Assembly: GCA_019635485.1 (NCBI GenBank)
Contig: JAHBZL010000002.1
Span: 124,001-188,000 of the forward strand
Reading direction: 5' to 3'
DNA: 64,000 nucleotides
Origin: Piscinibacter sp.
GTDB lineage: Bacteria > Pseudomonadota > Gammaproteobacteria > Burkholderiales > Burkholderiaceae_C
Part shown: positions 44,205-53,872 of the stretch, in pieces
Layout: every line of letters starts with the position of its first letter
Position numbering within the stretch: position 1 is the stretch's first letter
Notes under the pieces: model-generated
The model's database searches: none
What the model saw: the letters and a program-made list of their open reading frames with translations, nothing else
What the model was told of the DNA's origin: nothing
Made by a program: the position numbers and the translations under genes

Positions 44205-44226
44205 GTAGTTGGGGTAATCCAACTAC
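44205..44226. promoter_or_regulatory. Palindromic operator candidate between divergent starch genes
   Basis: GTAGTTGG (44205-44212) and CCAACTAC (44219-44226) form a perfect 8-bp inverted repeat with a GGTAAT centre. A further AACTACAG half lies at 44133-44140 and a GTAGT at 44195-44199. The 181-base intergenic region (44080-44260) is notably less GC-rich than its surroundings and serves both start sites, so control of both genes from these sites is likely. The regulator is unknown. Confidence 0.55.
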
Positions 44227-44260
44227 AGAGCCCGGGATTCCATCGCTACAGTCACGCCCC

Positions 44261-45871
44261 ATGAAGCTCCGATGCCTTCGCGCGCGGCCCGCGGCCGCCC
44301 TGCTGCTGCTTGCCCTGGCCGCCTGCGGGGGCGGCGGTGGTGGCAATGACGGGCCGCTGCCCACCTTCGACACCAGCGCCGTCGCGGCCGCCGACCCGGG
44401 CAGCCCGCTGCCGGCCGACTGGCGCAGCGGCGTTTTCGCCGAGATCTTCGTGCGCGCCTACAAGGACAGCGACGGCGACGGCATCGGCGATCTGCGCGGG
44501 CTGACCGCGCAGCTCGACTACCTGCGCGACCTCGGTGTCTCCGGGCTGTGGCTGATGCCGGTGATGCCCAGCCAGGACGGCGACCACGGCTACGCCGTCA
44601 CCGACTACCGCACGATCGAGCCGCGCTACGGCAGCCTCGCGGATTTCGACGAACTGCTGCGGCAGGCGCATGCCCGCGGCATCGGCGTCGTGATCGACTA
44701 CGTGATGAACCACAGCGCCGCGCAGCACCCGGCGTTCGTCAACTCGCGCGACAGCAGCGCCAATCCCTGGCGCGACTGGTACGTCTGGCAGCCGAGCAAG
44801 CCGGGCGGCTGGAACGTGTTCGGCGCCGACCCGTGGCACAACGCCGGCAACGGGTACTACTACTACGGCGCCTTCTGGGACCAGATGCCCGACTTCAACC
44901 TGAAGAACGCGGCGGTGGTCGGCTGGCACCACGACAACCTGCGCTTCTGGCTCAACCGCGGTGTCGACGGCTTCCGCTTCGACGCGGTAGGGAACCTCGT
45001 GGAGAACGGGCCGAGCGCATGGGAGAGCCAGCCCCAGAACTACGTGCTGATGGACCAGGTGCGGCAGCTCGCCGGCGGCTACGCGCAGCGCTACGTGGTC
45101 TGCGAATCGCCGGCCAATCCCATTCCGTTCGCGACCGCCTGCGGCGCCGCGTTCGCCTTCGGGCACCAGTTCGACGTCATCAACGCCGCCAAGGGCGACA
45201 CGGCGGCGGTCCAGGCGGTGGCCGGGTACTTCGCGACCGCCCCGCTGGGCATGGCCACGTTCGCGTCGAACCACGACAGCTTCGCCGGGCAGCGCCTGTG
45301 GGACCAGCTCGGCGGCGACCAGGCCCGCTACCGGATGGCCGCCGCCACCACCTTGCTGCAGCCGGGCACGCCGTTCATCTACTACGGCGAGGAGATCGGC
45401 ATGGCGGGCGCGGCCAGCCTGACGGGCGACCCGAAGCTGCGCACCCCGATGAGCTGGAGCGGCACGGCGGCCGGCTTCACGAGCGGCACGCCGTTCCGGG
45501 CAGTTTCGGCCAACATCGCGACGCAGAACGTCGCGGCGCAGCAGGCGGATCCGAACTCGCTGCTGAACTACTACAAGGCATTGATCTCGCTGCGGCGCAG
45601 CCTGCCCTCGCTGTCGCAAGGCAGCTATGCGGCCGGGTCCGCCGCCGGGACGCTGCTGACGTTCCAGCGTGTGGCCGGCGGCGAGCGCAGCGTGGTGGTC
45701 ATCAACTACGGCACCGCGCCGGCGACCGCCACGGTAGGCGGGCTCCCGGCCGGCACCGTGCTGGCCAACGCCTTCCCGCCCAGCGGGACCGACCTGAGCA
45801 CCGATGCCGGCGGCACGCTGTCCGTCCCGGTGCCGGCGCAGTCGGTGCGCGTGCTGGTGCTGCGCTCCTGA
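44261..45871 (+). CDS. Alpha-amylase-family lipoprotein (GH13)
   Basis: Starch- or maltooligosaccharide-cleaving enzyme anchored as a lipoprotein (LLALAAC lipobox, Cys22, followed by a Gly-rich linker). The 536-residue protein has GH13 motifs: a calcium/turn segment [13 protein letters not shown], region I DYVMNHSA, region [12 protein letters not shown] (nucleophile Asp), region III with Glu in VVCESPAN and region IV FASNHDS. The [14 protein letters not shown] block is also standard. The [10 protein letters not shown] pattern suits alpha-glucosidase/amylase subfamilies that act on short malto-oligosaccharides. Divergent partner of the pullulanase; together they degrade branched starch at the cell surface or periplasm. 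Confidence 0.92.
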   Translation: MKLRCLRARPAAALLLLALAACGGGGGGNDGPLPTFDTSAVAAADPGSPLPADWRSGVFAEIFVRAYKDSDGDGIGDLRGLTAQLDYLRDLGVSGLWLMPVMPSQDGDHGYAVTDYRTIEPRYGSLADFDELLRQAHARGIGVVIDYVMNHSAAQHPAFVNSRDSSANPWRDWYVWQPSKPGGWNVFGADPWHNAGNGYYYYGAFWDQMPDFNLKNAAVVGWHHDNLRFWLNRGVDGFRFDAVGNLVENGPSAWESQPQNYVLMDQVRQLAGGYAQRYVVCESPANPIPFATACGAAFAFGHQFDVINAAKGDTAAVQAVAGYFATAPLGMATFASNHDSFAGQRLWDQLGGDQARYRMAAATTLLQPGTPFIYYGEEIGMAGAASLTGDPKLRTPMSWSGTAAGFTSGTPFRAVSANIATQNVAAQQADPNSLLNYYKALISLRRSLPSLSQGSYAAGSAAGTLLTFQRVAGGERSVVVINYGTAPATATVGGLPAGTVLANAFPPSGTDLSTDAGGTLSVPVPAQSVRVLVLRS

Positions 45872-45890
45872 GGCGTCGCGCGGCCGGGCC

Positions 45891-46313
45891 TCACACCAGG
45901 CCCAGCGTGTGGTGCCACAGCAGGTCGCCGAGGTAGCGGCCGGGCAGCAGCGCGAACGCGCCGGCGCCGACGCAGGCGCCCAGGTAGGCGGACCACATCG
46001 CCTTGCGGTGCGCATCGATGCGGCGCTTCACGACCAGGTACACGCCGCGTCCCACCGTGGCGAAGGTGATCAGCACGAGCAGGTGGATCGGCGTGAAGCC
46101 GGCCAGATTGGGCAGCCGGAAGTCGCGGATGAACAGCGCCGACAGCGCGGCACCCAGCATCAGCGCCACCCAGGTGTAGCCGCCGGCGCGGTGCAGGCGG
46201 CTGCCCTTGCGGGCGGTCAGCGCGAGCGGGCCGAGCAGCAGCGCACCGGTGGCCAGCACCAGGTGGACGATGACGGCCGGCGGCAGGGTCGAGAGGCTGG
46301 CGGCGTGGACCAT
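45891..46313 (-). CDS. DUF2306-like small membrane protein
   Basis: Four-helix membrane protein of unknown function. The 140-residue product has hydrophobic segments at about 12-30, 44-62, 75-95 and 108-128, with [33 protein letters not shown] and a histidine-bearing [17 protein letters not shown] loop. The conserved His and the HRxxG pattern are those of DUF2306 proteins. ATG 46313 has a good CGAGGAG site. Upstream (46314-46547) is 234 bases of non-coding sequence where I see no clear signal. Confidence 0.8.
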   Translation of the reverse strand: MVHAASLSTLPPAVIVHLVLATGALLLGPLALTARKGSRLHRAGGYTWVALMLGAALSALFIRDFRLPNLAGFTPIHLLVLITFATVGRGVYLVVKRRIDAHRKAMWSAYLGACVGAGAFALLPGRYLGDLLWHHTLGLV

Positions 46314-46547
46314 GGCGGTTCTCCTCGGGTGGGTCTTGCGATGGGCGGGATGCTCGGCGCCCACGAGTCCGCCGGCCAGCGCGGCGCGACGAAACGCCGC
46401 TGCGCGGCGCGAGCGGTCCCCGGGGCGGCGCGAGACGTGTCAAGACCACGGCCGATTGCCCGCGCATGCGGCACGGAATCGGGCGCGTCATCGACGGGCC
46501 TGCGCTTCGGTGGTACGTTCGCGCCGTCGCAGCGCAGGAGATTCCGG

Positions 46548-47000
46548 ATGGCCAGGCTGAACGTGAACGGCAAGGTGCGTGAGTTCGAGGCCGAGCCCGA
46601 CACGCCCCTGCTGTGGGTGCTGCGCGAACAGCTCGGGCTGACCGGCACCAAGTACGGCTGCGGCATCGCGCAGTGCGGCGCCTGCACCGTGCACGTGGAC
46701 GGCACGGCGACGCGCTCCTGCGTGCGCCCGCTGTCCACGCTGTCCGGCGACGAGAAGATCGTCACCATCGAGGGACTCTCGCCCGAGGGCGACCACCCAG
46801 TGCAGGTGGCCTGGGCCAAGCTCGACGTGCCGCAGTGCGGGTTCTGCCAGTGCGGCATGCTGATGGCCGCGGCCGCACTGCTGAAGGAGAAGCCGAAGCC
46901 GACCGATGCCGACATCGACGCGACGATCACCAACATCTGCCGCTGCGGCACCTACAACCGGGTGCGCGCGGCGATCAAGCTCGCGGCCTCGCAGGCCTGA
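46548..47000 (+). CDS. [2Fe-2S] subunit of a molybdenum hydroxylase (IorA-like)
   Basis: Electron-transfer subunit of a xanthine-oxidase-family enzyme. The 150-residue protein has a plant-ferredoxin [2Fe-2S] site ([18 protein letters not shown], with a later Cys in TRSC) and the helical second [2Fe-2S] domain ([17 protein letters not shown] and [15 protein letters not shown]). It has no signal peptide and is probably exported with the Tat-dependent catalytic subunit encoded 17 bases downstream. AGGAGATTCCGG lies just upstream of the start. First gene of the Sox-linked cluster. Confidence 0.93.
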   Translation: MARLNVNGKVREFEAEPDTPLLWVLREQLGLTGTKYGCGIAQCGACTVHVDGTATRSCVRPLSTLSGDEKIVTIEGLSPEGDHPVQVAWAKLDVPQCGFCQCGMLMAAAALLKEKPKPTDADIDATITNICRCGTYNRVRAAIKLAASQA

Positions 47001-47017
47001 GGCGAAGGAGCCGAACC

Positions 47018-49201
47018 ATGAGCGAAGCGCCCGCCGTCTCGCGCCGCGGCTTCCTCGGCGGCTCGGCCGCCGTCGCCGGCAGCCTCGTCGTCGGTTTCCC
47101 CGTGCCCGCCGCCCAGCCCTCCGCCATGTCGCAACAGAAGCTCGTTCCCGAGGTCAATGCCTGGGTCGTCGTGCAGCCCGACAACCGCGTGATCATCCGC
47201 ATTGCCCGTTCCGAGATGGGCCAGGGTTCGCTGACCGGGCTCGCGCAGCTCGTCGCCGAGGAGCTCGACTGCGACTGGAGCAAGGTGCGCACCGAGTACC
47301 CGACACCCGGCCAGAACCTGGCGCGCAACCGCGTCTGGGGCAACTTCTCCACCGGCGGCAGCCGCGGCATCCGCGAGTCGCACGACTACGTGCGCAAGGG
47401 TGGCGCCACCGCTCGGCTGATGCTGATCCAGGCCGCGGCCGAGCAGTGGAACGTGCCGGCGGCGGAATGCACGACGAACGCCGGCGTGATCACCCACGCG
47501 CCGTCCGGCCGCCAGACGACCTACGGCGCGATGGCGCCGGCCGCCGCAAAGCTGAAGCCGCCGGCCGACGTGAAGCTGAAGGATCCGAAGGACTGGAAGA
47601 TCGCCGGCAAGCCGCTGCCGCGCCTGGACACGCTGGACAAGCTGACCGGCGAGCAGATCTACGGCATGGACCTGAGCCTGCCGGGCATGCTCAACGCGGC
47701 GATCCGCGACTGCCCGGTGTTCGGCGGCAAGGTCCGGTCCGTCGACGCCGCGGCGGTGATGAATCGGCCGGGGGTCCGGAAGGTCGTGCGCGTCGGCGAC
47801 AGCGCCGTCGCGGTCGTGGCCGACACCTGGTGGCACGCGAAGACCGCACTCGACGCGCTGCCGATCGAGTGGGATGAAGGCGCGCACGCGCAGGCCAGCA
47901 GCGCGGCGACCGCGGCCGTGCTGAAGGCCGGCCTGGACGCGAGCGATGCGGTGGTCGGCAACACGGTGGGCGACGCGCGGGCCGCGCTCGCCGCGGCGGC
48001 CCGGCGCATCGAGGCGGTGTACTCGTACCCGCACCAGAACCACGCGACGATGGAGACGATGAACGCGACGGCGCGCTGGACGCCCGAGCGCTGCGAGGTC
48101 TGGACACCGACGCAGAACGGCGAGGCGGCGCTGGCCGCCACCGCCGAAGCGGCCGGCCTGAAGCCGCAGCAGTGCGAGGTCTACAAGCTGCACCTGGGCG
48201 GCGGCTTCGGCCGGCGCGGCGCGGTGCACGACTGGGTGCGCCAGGCGGTGCTGATCGCGCGCGAGCTGCCGGGCACGCCGGTCAAGCTGATCTGGTCGCG
48301 CGAGGAGGACATGACGCACGGCCGCTACCACCCGGTGACGATGTGCAAGCTGAGCGCCGGCCTCGACGCGCAGGGCAATGTCAGCGCGCTGCACATGCGC
48401 ATCTCCGGGCAGTCGATCCTGGCCGGCGTGTTCCCGCAGAACATCCGCGACGGCCGGGATCCGGTGGTGTTCCAGGGCCTGAACGCGCCGGGGCCGGAGG
48501 CCTCGATCGGCTACGGCGTGCCGAACCTGCTGGTCGACCACGCGATGCGCAACCCGCACGTGCCGCCGGGGTTCTGGCGCGGCGTGAACCTGAACCAGAA
48601 CACGCTCTACCTCGAGTGCTTCATCGACGAGATCGCCCACGCGACGAAGCAGGACCCGCTCGCGCTGCGCCGCAAGCTGATGGCGGGGCACCCGAAGCAC
48701 CTGGCCGTGCTCGAGGCGGTGGCGAAGAAGGTCGGCTGGGACCGGCCCGCGCCCGCCGGCGTGGCCCGCGGCCTCGCGCAGACGATGGGTTTCGGCAGCT
48801 ACGTGGCCGCCTGCGCGGAAGTGTCCGTCAGCGCCGAGGGCACGCTGAAGATCCACCGCATCGTCGCCGCGACCGACTGCGGCCACGCCGTCAACCCGCA
48901 GCAGATCGAGGCGCAGGTCGAAGGCTCGTTCGTCTACGGCCTGTCGGCCGCGCTGTGGGGCGAATGCACGGTCGAGAAGGGCCGCATCGTGCAGACCAAC
49001 TTCGACACCTACCCGGTGATGAAGATGGACATGATGCCCAAGGTCGAGACCATCGTGATGCCCAGCGGCGGCTTCTGGGGCGGCGTCGGCGAGCCGACCA
49101 TCGCGGTGGCGGCGCCGGCCGTGCTGAACGCGATCTTCGCCGCCACCGGCCAGCGCATCCGCGAGCTGCCGCTGCGGCACCACAGCCTGAAGAAGGCGTG
49201 A
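47018..49201 (+). CDS. Molybdopterin-binding catalytic subunit (IorB-like, Tat-exported)
   Basis: Molybdenum hydroxylase catalytic subunit related to isoquinoline 1-oxidoreductase beta and periplasmic aldehyde dehydrogenases. The 727-residue protein has a Tat signal ([20 protein letters not shown]), the duplicated aldehyde/xanthine dehydrogenase domains ([55 protein letters not shown]) and the active-site base Glu692 in [13 protein letters not shown]. The substrate is not known. It overlaps the next gene, a SoxX-like cytochrome, by four bases, so it is translated together with Sox components, which is unusual. Confidence 0.93.
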   Translation: MSEAPAVSRRGFLGGSAAVAGSLVVGFPVPAAQPSAMSQQKLVPEVNAWVVVQPDNRVIIRIARSEMGQGSLTGLAQLVAEELDCDWSKVRTEYPTPGQNLARNRVWGNFSTGGSRGIRESHDYVRKGGATARLMLIQAAAEQWNVPAAECTTNAGVITHAPSGRQTTYGAMAPAAAKLKPPADVKLKDPKDWKIAGKPLPRLDTLDKLTGEQIYGMDLSLPGMLNAAIRDCPVFGGKVRSVDAAAVMNRPGVRKVVRVGDSAVAVVADTWWHAKTALDALPIEWDEGAHAQASSAATAAVLKAGLDASDAVVGNTVGDARAALAAAARRIEAVYSYPHQNHATMETMNATARWTPERCEVWTPTQNGEAALAATAEAAGLKPQQCEVYKLHLGGGFGRRGAVHDWVRQAVLIARELPGTPVKLIWSREEDMTHGRYHPVTMCKLSAGLDAQGNVSALHMRISGQSILAGVFPQNIRDGRDPVVFQGLNAPGPEASIGYGVPNLLVDHAMRNPHVPPGFWRGVNLNQNTLYLECFIDEIAHATKQDPLALRRKLMAGHPKHLAVLEAVAKKVGWDRPAPAGVARGLAQTMGFGSYVAACAEVSVSAEGTLKIHRIVAATDCGHAVNPQQIEAQVEGSFVYGLSAALWGECTVEKGRIVQTNFDTYPVMKMDMMPKVETIVMPSGGFWGGVGEPTIAVAAPAVLNAIFAATGQRIRELPLRHHSLKKA

Positions 49202-49653
49202 GCCGATGGCGGGTGGCGGTGCGGAGCCCGGCCGGTCTCGCGGCCGCCGTGCTGATCGGCAGCGGCGCCTGGGCCGCCCCGCCCACGTGGGTGGGCGACA
49301 CGCTGCCCGCACCGCTGACCGCCACGCCCGGCGACGCGGCACGCGGCCGGGCGATCGTCGCCAACCGCCAGCTCGGCCTGTGCCTGCTGTGCCACCCGGC
49401 GCCGATCCCCGAGCAGCCGCTGCAGGGCAACCTCGCCCCCGACCTGGCGGGCAGCGGCAGCCGCTGGAGCGCGGCGCAGCTGCGCGCAAGGCTGGTCGAC
49501 GCACGGCGCCTCGATCCGCGCACGACCATGCCGCCCTTCCACGCGACCGATGGCCTGGTGCAGGTCGGCGCGGCCTGGCAGGGCCGGCCGCTGCTCGACG
49601 CGCAGCAGATCGAGGACGTGGTCGCCTACCTGCTCACGCTGCGCTCGCCTTGA
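49198..49653 (+). CDS. soxX: SoxX-like monohaem cytochrome c
   Basis: Periplasmic haem protein; in the Sox system SoxX pairs with SoxA to attach sulfur compounds to SoxY. The 151-residue protein starts at GTG 49198 (GTGA overlap with the molybdenum enzyme), has a signal peptide ending AWA, a haem site CLLCH at residues 62-66 and the axial Met111 in [12 protein letters not shown], with the SoxX-type block [30 protein letters not shown]. The match to SoxX is good, and a soxA lies at 55662-56465. An alternative is a dedicated electron acceptor of the IorAB-like enzyme. Confidence 0.8.
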   Translation: MSRWRVAVRSPAGLAAAVLIGSGAWAAPPTWVGDTLPAPLTATPGDAARGRAIVANRQLGLCLLCHPAPIPEQPLQGNLAPDLAGSGSRWSAAQLRARLVDARRLDPRTTMPPFHATDGLVQVGAAWQGRPLLDAQQIEDVVAYLLTLRSP

Positions 49654-49687
49654 TCGACGCGGCACGCGTGGCGCATCGGCCCCAGCG

Positions 49688-50125
49688 ATGAATCCGACCC
49701 GCCGCGCCCTCCTGCTGGCCCCGGCCGCGCTGGTCGTGCTGCGCCCGGCACATGCGACGCCGCTGCAGATGGAAGTCGCGATCGCCGCATTCACCGGCGG
49801 CGCGCCGCTGCGCGACGGCCGCGTGACCCTCGAGATCGCGGCCCTGGTCGAGAACGGCAACACCGTGCCCGTCAGCGTCAGCGTCGACAGCCCGATGAGC
49901 GCGGCCGACCATGTGCAGGCGATCGCCCTGTTCACCGCGGGCAACCCGCAGCCGCCGGTGGCCGTGTTCCAGCTCGGCCCGCGCAGTGGCCGCGCGCGGG
50001 TCGACACGCGCATGCGGCTGGCCACCTCGCAGACCGTCGTCGCGGTCGCCCGCCTGTCCGACGGCAGCCACTGGCGGCGCGCCGTCGAGGTCATCGTCAC
50101 GCTGGCGGCGTGCGTGGAGAGCTGA
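49688..50125 (+). CDS. SoxY-like carrier protein with atypical AACVES arm
   Basis: Periplasmic swinging-arm carrier. The 145-residue protein has a twin-arginine-like leader (NPTRRALLLAPAALVVL), an immunoglobulin-like SoxY body with GGAPLRDGRVTLEIAALVENGNTVPV and VSVDSPM, and ends VTLAACVES. Real SoxY ends GGCGG with the carrier Cys near the terminus; here a single Cys142 is followed by Val-Glu-Ser. I recall an annotation class called SoxY-related AACIE arm proteins that fits, unverified. The Cys is kept, so a covalently bound intermediate is expected, but the arm differs, suggesting a different cargo or partner. Followed immediately by soxZ. Confidence 0.85.
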   Translation: MNPTRRALLLAPAALVVLRPAHATPLQMEVAIAAFTGGAPLRDGRVTLEIAALVENGNTVPVSVSVDSPMSAADHVQAIALFTAGNPQPPVAVFQLGPRSGRARVDTRMRLATSQTVVAVARLSDGSHWRRAVEVIVTLAACVES

Positions 50126-50452
50126 ATGGCCGTCCGCGCGATCGTCACCCTGCCGCCGGCCGTCGCGCCGGGCGAGATCGTCGAGCTGCGCACGCTGATC
50201 AGCCACCCGATGGAGACCGGCTACCGGCGCGACGCCGACGGCCGGCCCCTGCCGCGCGACCTGATTCGCCGCTTCAGCTGCCACTGCGACGGCGAGCTGG
50301 TGTTCGCCGCCGAGCTGCACGCGGCCATCGCGGCGAACCCCTACCTGGCGTTCCCGCTGCGCGTCGGCGACGGGCCAGGGCTGCTCGAGTTCCGCTGGGA
50401 GGGCGACAACGGCTTCGCCCACCAGGAGCAGCGCACGCTCAAGCGGCGCTGA
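50126..50452 (+). CDS. soxZ: SoxZ-like protein
   Basis: Partner of SoxY in the YZ carrier heterodimer. The 108-residue protein begins MAVRAIVTLPPAVAPGEIVELRTLISHPMETGYRRD (read in parts: GEIVELRTLISHPMETG), the signature of SoxZ, followed by FSCHCDGELVFAAELH and a GPGLLEFRWEGDNG stretch. No signal peptide, as usual: SoxZ is exported bound to the Tat-borne SoxY. The ATG follows the soxY-like stop directly, so the two are translated in equal amounts. Confidence 0.92.
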   Translation: MAVRAIVTLPPAVAPGEIVELRTLISHPMETGYRRDADGRPLPRDLIRRFSCHCDGELVFAAELHAAIAANPYLAFPLRVGDGPGLLEFRWEGDNGFAHQEQRTLKRR

Positions 50453-50552
50453 GCGCCGGCTCGGGGTCGGCCAGCGGCATCCACAACACCACTTCGGTGC
50501 CGCCACCCGGCCAGCTCGCGATGTCGACGCGGCCGCCCTGCAGTTCGGTGAT
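50439..50552 (-). pseudogene. C-terminal remnant of a sensor histidine kinase
   Basis: On the minus strand this frame reads ITELQGGRVDIASWPGGGTE followed by VVLWMPLADPEPALSAA and a stop. That is the closing part of a histidine-kinase ATPase domain (the HGGRVxxxSxPGxGTxxxxWLPL-type end). It overlaps the last 14 bases of soxZ. Upstream of it on the same strand the similarity stops in an AT-rich join (50555-50571, CACTTTTATCATTTGAA) unlike the surrounding GC-rich DNA, and a different, complete kinase ends at 50610. Best explained as the leftover of a kinase gene deleted or replaced. Confidence 0.75.
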
Positions 50553-50609
50553 CTCACTTTTATCATTTGAAGGCCAAGGCATTCCGTCACGCTTTGCCGC
50601 CACAGCGGC

Positions 50610-53078
50610 TCAGAGCAGCTCGTCGGCCGGCTGGGTGTCGGCGAAGCCGCGCAGGGGCAGGTGGATGTGGAACACGCTGCCGCCGCCGGCGGCGTTCTCG
50701 GCGTGGACGCGCCCGCCGTGCGCCATCACGATCTTCCGGCAGATCGCGAGGCCGAGCCCGGTGCCGCCGGAGCCGTCCTTGGTCTGGGTCGATTGCACGA
50801 AGGCCTCGAAGATGGTCTCCAGCTCCGCGGGCGGGATGCCCGGGCCGCGATCGCGCACGGCGATGTGCGCCTCGCCGTCGACAGTCGCCTCGGCCAGCAC
50901 GTCGATCGCGTGGCCGCGGGCGCAGAACTTGATGGCGTTGGCGAGGATGTTGCGGATCGCCTGCTGGAAACGCAGCGGGTCGACCTTGGCCACCAGCGGG
51001 GCCTCGCCCAGGCGCGCGTCGATGCGCAGCTGTCGCGGGGCGAGCAGCGGGTCGAGTTCCCGGATCACCTCGCGCAGCAGCGCGCGCAGGTCGGTGCGCT
51101 CGAGGTGGAAGGTGCCGACCGTGCTCTCGATCTTGGCCACGTCCAGCAGGTCGTTGACCAGTGCCAGCATGCGCCGGCCCGAGGCGTGGATGTCGGTGAA
51201 CATGGCGGCCAGCTTCTCGTGCGCCCGGCCGCGCACCATGCCGAGTTCGGAGAAGCCGATGATCGACTGCAGCGGCGTGCGCAACTCGTGGCTGATGTTG
51301 GCGATGAACTCGGACTTCGCACGCGAGGCCTCCTCCGCCGCGTCGCGCGCCTCCAGCGTCGCGCGTTCGGCGTGGCGCAGCTCGGTGACATCCATGAAGG
51401 CCGCCAGGATGCCGCTGGCCCGGCCGTCCTCGCCGGGCACCGCCACCTTGCTGATCAGCAGGTCGGCGCGCGTGCCGTCGGCCCGCACGAAGCCGGCCTC
51501 GTAGCGGCGGCTGCCGCCGAGTGCCAGCAGCTCGCGGTCGACCTCGCCGTGCCGCTGCGCGTCCTCGGGCGTCTGGAAGTCGCGCGCGGCGCGCCCGACG
51601 ACGTCCCGGCGCAGGCGCCCGGCGAACTGTTCCCAGGCCCGATTGACGGTGACGTAGCAGCCGGCGGCATCGAGCATCGCGACCGGGATCGGGACCATCG
51701 CGAGCAGCAACTCGTTGAAGTCCAGCTGGGCCTGCAGCTGCTGCTGCGCCACCCAGCGGTCGGTGATGTCGACGGCGCTGCCGGCGAAGCCGAGCAGGCG
51801 CCCCTGCTCGCGCAGCGGCGTCACGCTGATGTCGAACCGCCGGCCACCCGGGCTGCCCTGCGCATCGCGCAGCCGGGCCTGCACGCTGCGCGGCGCGCCG
51901 CCGTCGTCGTCGTTGAACAGCTGCGCGAGGCCGGCCGCGTCGGAAGGCAGGGCCAGCGAGGCGAACGTGCGGCCGATCGGGTCGGTCGCGCCGTCCCAGC
52001 GGGCATTGACGAAGGTCAGCACGCCGCTTGCGTCGGTGCGGAACAGCAGCTCGTGCACGCTGCCGACGATCAGGCTCAGCTCGCGCTCGCTGCGCGCCAC
52101 CTGCTCGCGGGCCGCCTCGCGTGCGCGCAGGCTGCGCGCCGCGATCGTCGAGGCCAGCAGCACGAACAGCGCGACGACGGCGCCGCCGCTCAGCAACGTG
52201 ATCTCGTCGACATGGCGCTGCGCCACCACGTCGGCCCGCGCGCGGTCGACCAGCAGCACCAGCGGCAGGCGGCGCGCAGCCCGGTAGGCCACCACCTGGT
52301 CGTGTCCGGCCGGGCCGGGCCCGACGAACCCGTCGTGGTCGCGCGCGGCGAGCCGCTCGCGCCAGCGCGCGGCGTCGGGGATCGGGCGGCCCGGCACGGT
52401 GCGACGCGAGTCGGTGGCCGCCAGCACTTGGCCGTCGTAGGACATCAGCACACCGAGCGTCGACGCGTCGTTCAGCACCAGGCCCATGTGGCTGGACCAG
52501 CCTTCGGCATGCAACAGCGCGACCAGCAGCAGCGCCCGGCCATCGCGGCCGCTCGCCCGGCGCAGCAGCGGCAGTGTGCCGACCCCCGCGGGCACGGTCG
52601 CCGCGGCCCCCGGCACCAGGTCGGCGAAGCCGCGCGCCGCCAGGTAGGGACCCAGGCGGTCGGCACCCGGCGCCGGGAGCGGTCCCAGCCGCGCCAGGTC
52701 GACCTGCGCGCCCACGTCGCGCGGCGCGCTGCTGGCCAGCACACGGCCCTGCTCGTCCAGCACCGCGAGCGCGCGCAGCTGCGGCAGGCTCGACAGCTCG
52801 GTCGCGAAGGCCTTGGCCGCGAGCGGCTCGGCGCCGCCGGCCGCGGCCGCCGCGGCCACGCTGCTCAGCGCCAGCCGCGTGCTCTCGACGCTGCGGGTCA
52901 CGTGGTCCTCGAGCACGCGCGCGAACAGTTCGTTGCGCTCGAGCTGCTGTTCGACCTGGCGCTCGCGCTCCTCGTGGATCTCGGCCAGCAGCGCCAGCAT
53001 GATCGCCAGCGCCAGCGCGATGCCCACCACCAGCACCCAGCGGCTGGCGGCGGGTGCGACGGGGCGCGCCTGGTGCAT
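50610..53078 (-). CDS. Membrane sensor histidine kinase with extracellular and PAS domains
   Basis: Sensor kinase, partner of a binding protein encoded upstream. The 822-residue protein has a membrane helix at about 13-33, a periplasmic sensor domain of about 240 residues, a second helix near 290-310, two PAS domains (about 330-450 and 455-580, with WVAQQQLQAQLDF linker), the HisKA site His597 in SHELRTPLQ and an HATPase domain with NILANAIKF and GSGGTGLGLAI. No receiver domain is attached. ATG 53078 is 5 bases after the binding-protein stop; an in-frame start at 53186 would overlap that gene. Probably phosphorylates the receiver proteins encoded at 54308-55665. Confidence 0.88.
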   Translation of the reverse strand: MHQARPVAPAASRWVLVVGIALALAIMLALLAEIHEERERQVEQQLERNELFARVLEDHVTRSVESTRLALSSVAAAAAAGGAEPLAAKAFATELSSLPQLRALAVLDEQGRVLASSAPRDVGAQVDLARLGPLPAPGADRLGPYLAARGFADLVPGAAATVPAGVGTLPLLRRASGRDGRALLLVALLHAEGWSSHMGLVLNDASTLGVLMSYDGQVLAATDSRRTVPGRPIPDAARWRERLAARDHDGFVGPGPAGHDQVVAYRAARRLPLVLLVDRARADVVAQRHVDEITLLSGGAVVALFVLLASTIAARSLRAREAAREQVARSERELSLIVGSVHELLFRTDASGVLTFVNARWDGATDPIGRTFASLALPSDAAGLAQLFNDDDGGAPRSVQARLRDAQGSPGGRRFDISVTPLREQGRLLGFAGSAVDITDRWVAQQQLQAQLDFNELLLAMVPIPVAMLDAAGCYVTVNRAWEQFAGRLRRDVVGRAARDFQTPEDAQRHGEVDRELLALGGSRRYEAGFVRADGTRADLLISKVAVPGEDGRASGILAAFMDVTELRHAERATLEARDAAEEASRAKSEFIANISHELRTPLQSIIGFSELGMVRGRAHEKLAAMFTDIHASGRRMLALVNDLLDVAKIESTVGTFHLERTDLRALLREVIRELDPLLAPRQLRIDARLGEAPLVAKVDPLRFQQAIRNILANAIKFCARGHAIDVLAEATVDGEAHIAVRDRGPGIPPAELETIFEAFVQSTQTKDGSGGTGLGLAICRKIVMAHGGRVHAENAAGGGSVFHIHLPLRGFADTQPADELL

Positions 53079-53083
53079 GGGCC

Positions 53084-53872
53084 TCAGCGGGCGACGATCG
53101 CCCCGAGGCCGTGGCGTCGCGCGGCGGCATCGAGGCGACCGTCGCGCTGGATGCGCTGCACGAAGCCGTCCATCGCCGCGAGCCACTCGTCGTCGCCGGG
53201 GTTCACGGCATAGGCATAGGGCAGCGGATGGAACGGCGCCGGCGGCTCGATCAGCGCAGCCCAGTCGGCGTTGTCGAGCAGGCGGCGGCTGTACGGGTAG
53301 TCGGTCATGAACACGTCGACCCGTCCAGCCTCGAGCTCGCGCTCGCGCGTGGCCGGCGGACGGACCACGACGAGGGTGCCGCGCTTCAGCGCCGCCGCCA
53401 TCACCGGCTCCATGAAGGTTCCCGCCTGCACCGCGACCTGCACGCCGGTCTGGTCGATGTCGGCCCAGGTCTTCACGACGCGGCTGCCCTTGCTCGCGAT
53501 CGCGACGATGTCGCTGCGCAAATAGGGCCGCGTGAAGCGCAGGTGCTGCTGGCGCTGCGGCAGCAGCGCGACGGCGAACATCGCGACGTCGCAGCGCCCG
53601 CCCTTCAGGTCATCGATCAGGGTCGCGAAGGACGAGTCCACGTACTCGATCCGCGCACCGAGGTCGTGTCCGAGTTCGGCCGACAGGTCGATGTCGATGC
53701 CGTTGAGGCGGCCGGTGCGCGGGTCGCGCAGGCTGATGCCGTAGTAGTCGGGCCAGATGCACACGCGCACCTGACCGGTGGCCTGGATGCGGTCCAGCAC
53801 CGGACCGGCGGTTGCGGCCAGCGGGGACACCAAGGAGGCCGCCAGGGCGGCCGCACGCAACAATTGCTTCAC
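53084..53872 (-). CDS. Family 3 periplasmic solute-binding protein
   Basis: Periplasmic receptor of the amino-acid-binding (SBP_bac_3) family. The 262-residue protein has a signal peptide (MKQLLRAAALAASLVSPLAATA) and the family blocks VRVCIWPDYYGISLRDPRTGRLNGIDIDLS, DLKGGRCDVAMFAVALLPQRQ, VAVQAGTFMEPVM and RVDVFMTDYPYSRRLL. No ABC permease or ATPase lies nearby; it sits in an operon directly before a sensor kinase, so it probably senses a ligand for that kinase and does not feed a transporter. It overlaps the preceding small gene by four bases. Confidence 0.88.
   Translation of the reverse strand: MKQLLRAAALAASLVSPLAATAGPVLDRIQATGQVRVCIWPDYYGISLRDPRTGRLNGIDIDLSAELGHDLGARIEYVDSSFATLIDDLKGGRCDVAMFAVALLPQRQQHLRFTRPYLRSDIVAIASKGSRVVKTWADIDQTGVQVAVQAGTFMEPVMAAALKRGTLVVVRPPATRERELEAGRVDVFMTDYPYSRRLLDNADWAALIEPPAPFHPLPYAYAVNPGDDEWLAAMDGFVQRIQRDGRLDAAARRHGLGAIVAR

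Noticed and set aside
49198-49653. Generic cytochrome subunit of the molybdenum enzyme with no Sox link
   Set aside because: Three-subunit Mo hydroxylases with cytochrome c are known, so this remains possible, but the single haem, the MPPF axial segment, direct soxY-like/soxZ neighbours and a nearby soxA favour SoxX.
53084-53872. Substrate-binding component of an ABC amino-acid importer
   Set aside because: No permease or ATPase gene is near, while a sensor kinase follows 5 bases later; a sensing role fits better.
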